Program-made: the position numbers and the translations under genes | Notes under the pieces: generated by a model | The model's input: only the letters and a program-made list of their open reading frames with translations | The model's database searches: none | Told to the model about the DNA's origin: nothing | Assembly (NCBI GenBank): GCA_934095825.1 | Contig: CAKOKQ010000020.1 | Coordinates: forward strand, 1 to 20,791 | DNA from: an uncultured Bacilli bacterium | GTDB lineage: Bacteria; Bacillota_I; Bacilli_A; RF39; UBA660 | Direction of reading: 5' to 3' | DNA length: 20,791 nt | Part shown: in pieces, positions 20,734-20,791 of the stretch | Position numbering within the stretch: position 1 is the first letter of the stretch | Layout: each line of letters begins with the position of its first letter

Positions 20734-20765
20734 TTGACCAAAATCGAAAAGTATAGTAGTATAAT
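20734..20765 (+). promoter_or_regulatory. Promoter of a transcript leaving the window
   Basis: -35 TTGACC (20734-20739). Either TAGTAT at 17 bp (20757-20762) or consensus TATAAT at 20 bp (20760-20765) would serve as -10. The ~25 bases after it contain no start codon with a ribosome binding site, and the window ends there. They contain GAACGAGTAAA, the kind of sequence seen at the start of T-box leaders, but this is too short to judge. Confidence 0.55.
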
Positions 20766-20791
20766 GGTACTGAACGAGTAAATGGTCCGAA

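Overview
The window looks like chromosome from a low-GC Gram-positive bacterium of the Bacilli/Mollicutes-like kind. The DNA is very AT-rich, start sites carry AGGAGG-type Shine-Dalgarno sequences, promoters are TTGACA/TATAAT-like and often extended -10, and intrinsic terminators are frequent. UGG encodes Trp at conserved positions (for example the HsdR Walker A region) and UGA is read here as stop, so there is no sign of the mycoplasma code. I cannot name the species.

Layout. 1-723: the end of a tRNA-Lys(UUU), its terminator, then a promoter and a tRNA operon Ser(UGA)-fMet(CAU)-Asp(GUC)-Phe(GAA). 750-3158: a Cof-type HAD phosphatase, a membrane-anchored protein of unknown function and a membrane-anchored NERD-domain protein with a topoisomerase-type zinc finger. 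3179-4858 (minus strand): three unrecognised small or medium proteins with clear promoters or Shine-Dalgarno sites. 5100-5294 (minus): tRNA-Lys(CUU) and tRNA-Thr(CGU), with a strong terminator between them. 5407-6237: a putative heavy-metal/manganese exporter with a His/Cys-rich loop, divergent from the tRNAs. 6388-14182: a type I restriction-modification locus. 14287-16159: a small unknown protein and miaB. 16334-17731: a large unknown protein with two sigma-region-4-like stretches. 18092-20705: an Ig-like-domain protein, a membrane protein, an XRE-type HTH protein with a membrane anchor, and a small anchored protein. The last bases hold a promoter whose transcript runs out of the window.

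The most notable system is the type I locus. hsdR and hsdM form a plus-strand operon that stops at a terminator. Beyond it are two complete, different hsdS genes pointing away from each other, with a tyrosine recombinase gene between them. Three nested pairs of inverted repeats link the two hsdS genes: a 70-bp pair (68/70) covering leader, ribosome binding site and start codon; a central pair (30 bp identical within a 60-bp similar stretch); and a 3' pair (45/48). The 1,098-bp segment between the innermost repeats holds the recombinase gene and an extended -10 promoter facing the left hsdS. Inverting it would turn that promoter toward the right hsdS. Inversion at the central repeats would instead swap the first target-recognition domains. 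Together these would give four possible HsdS specificities with one mainly expressed at a time. The repeats, genes and promoter are read directly from the sequence; the switching is inferred.
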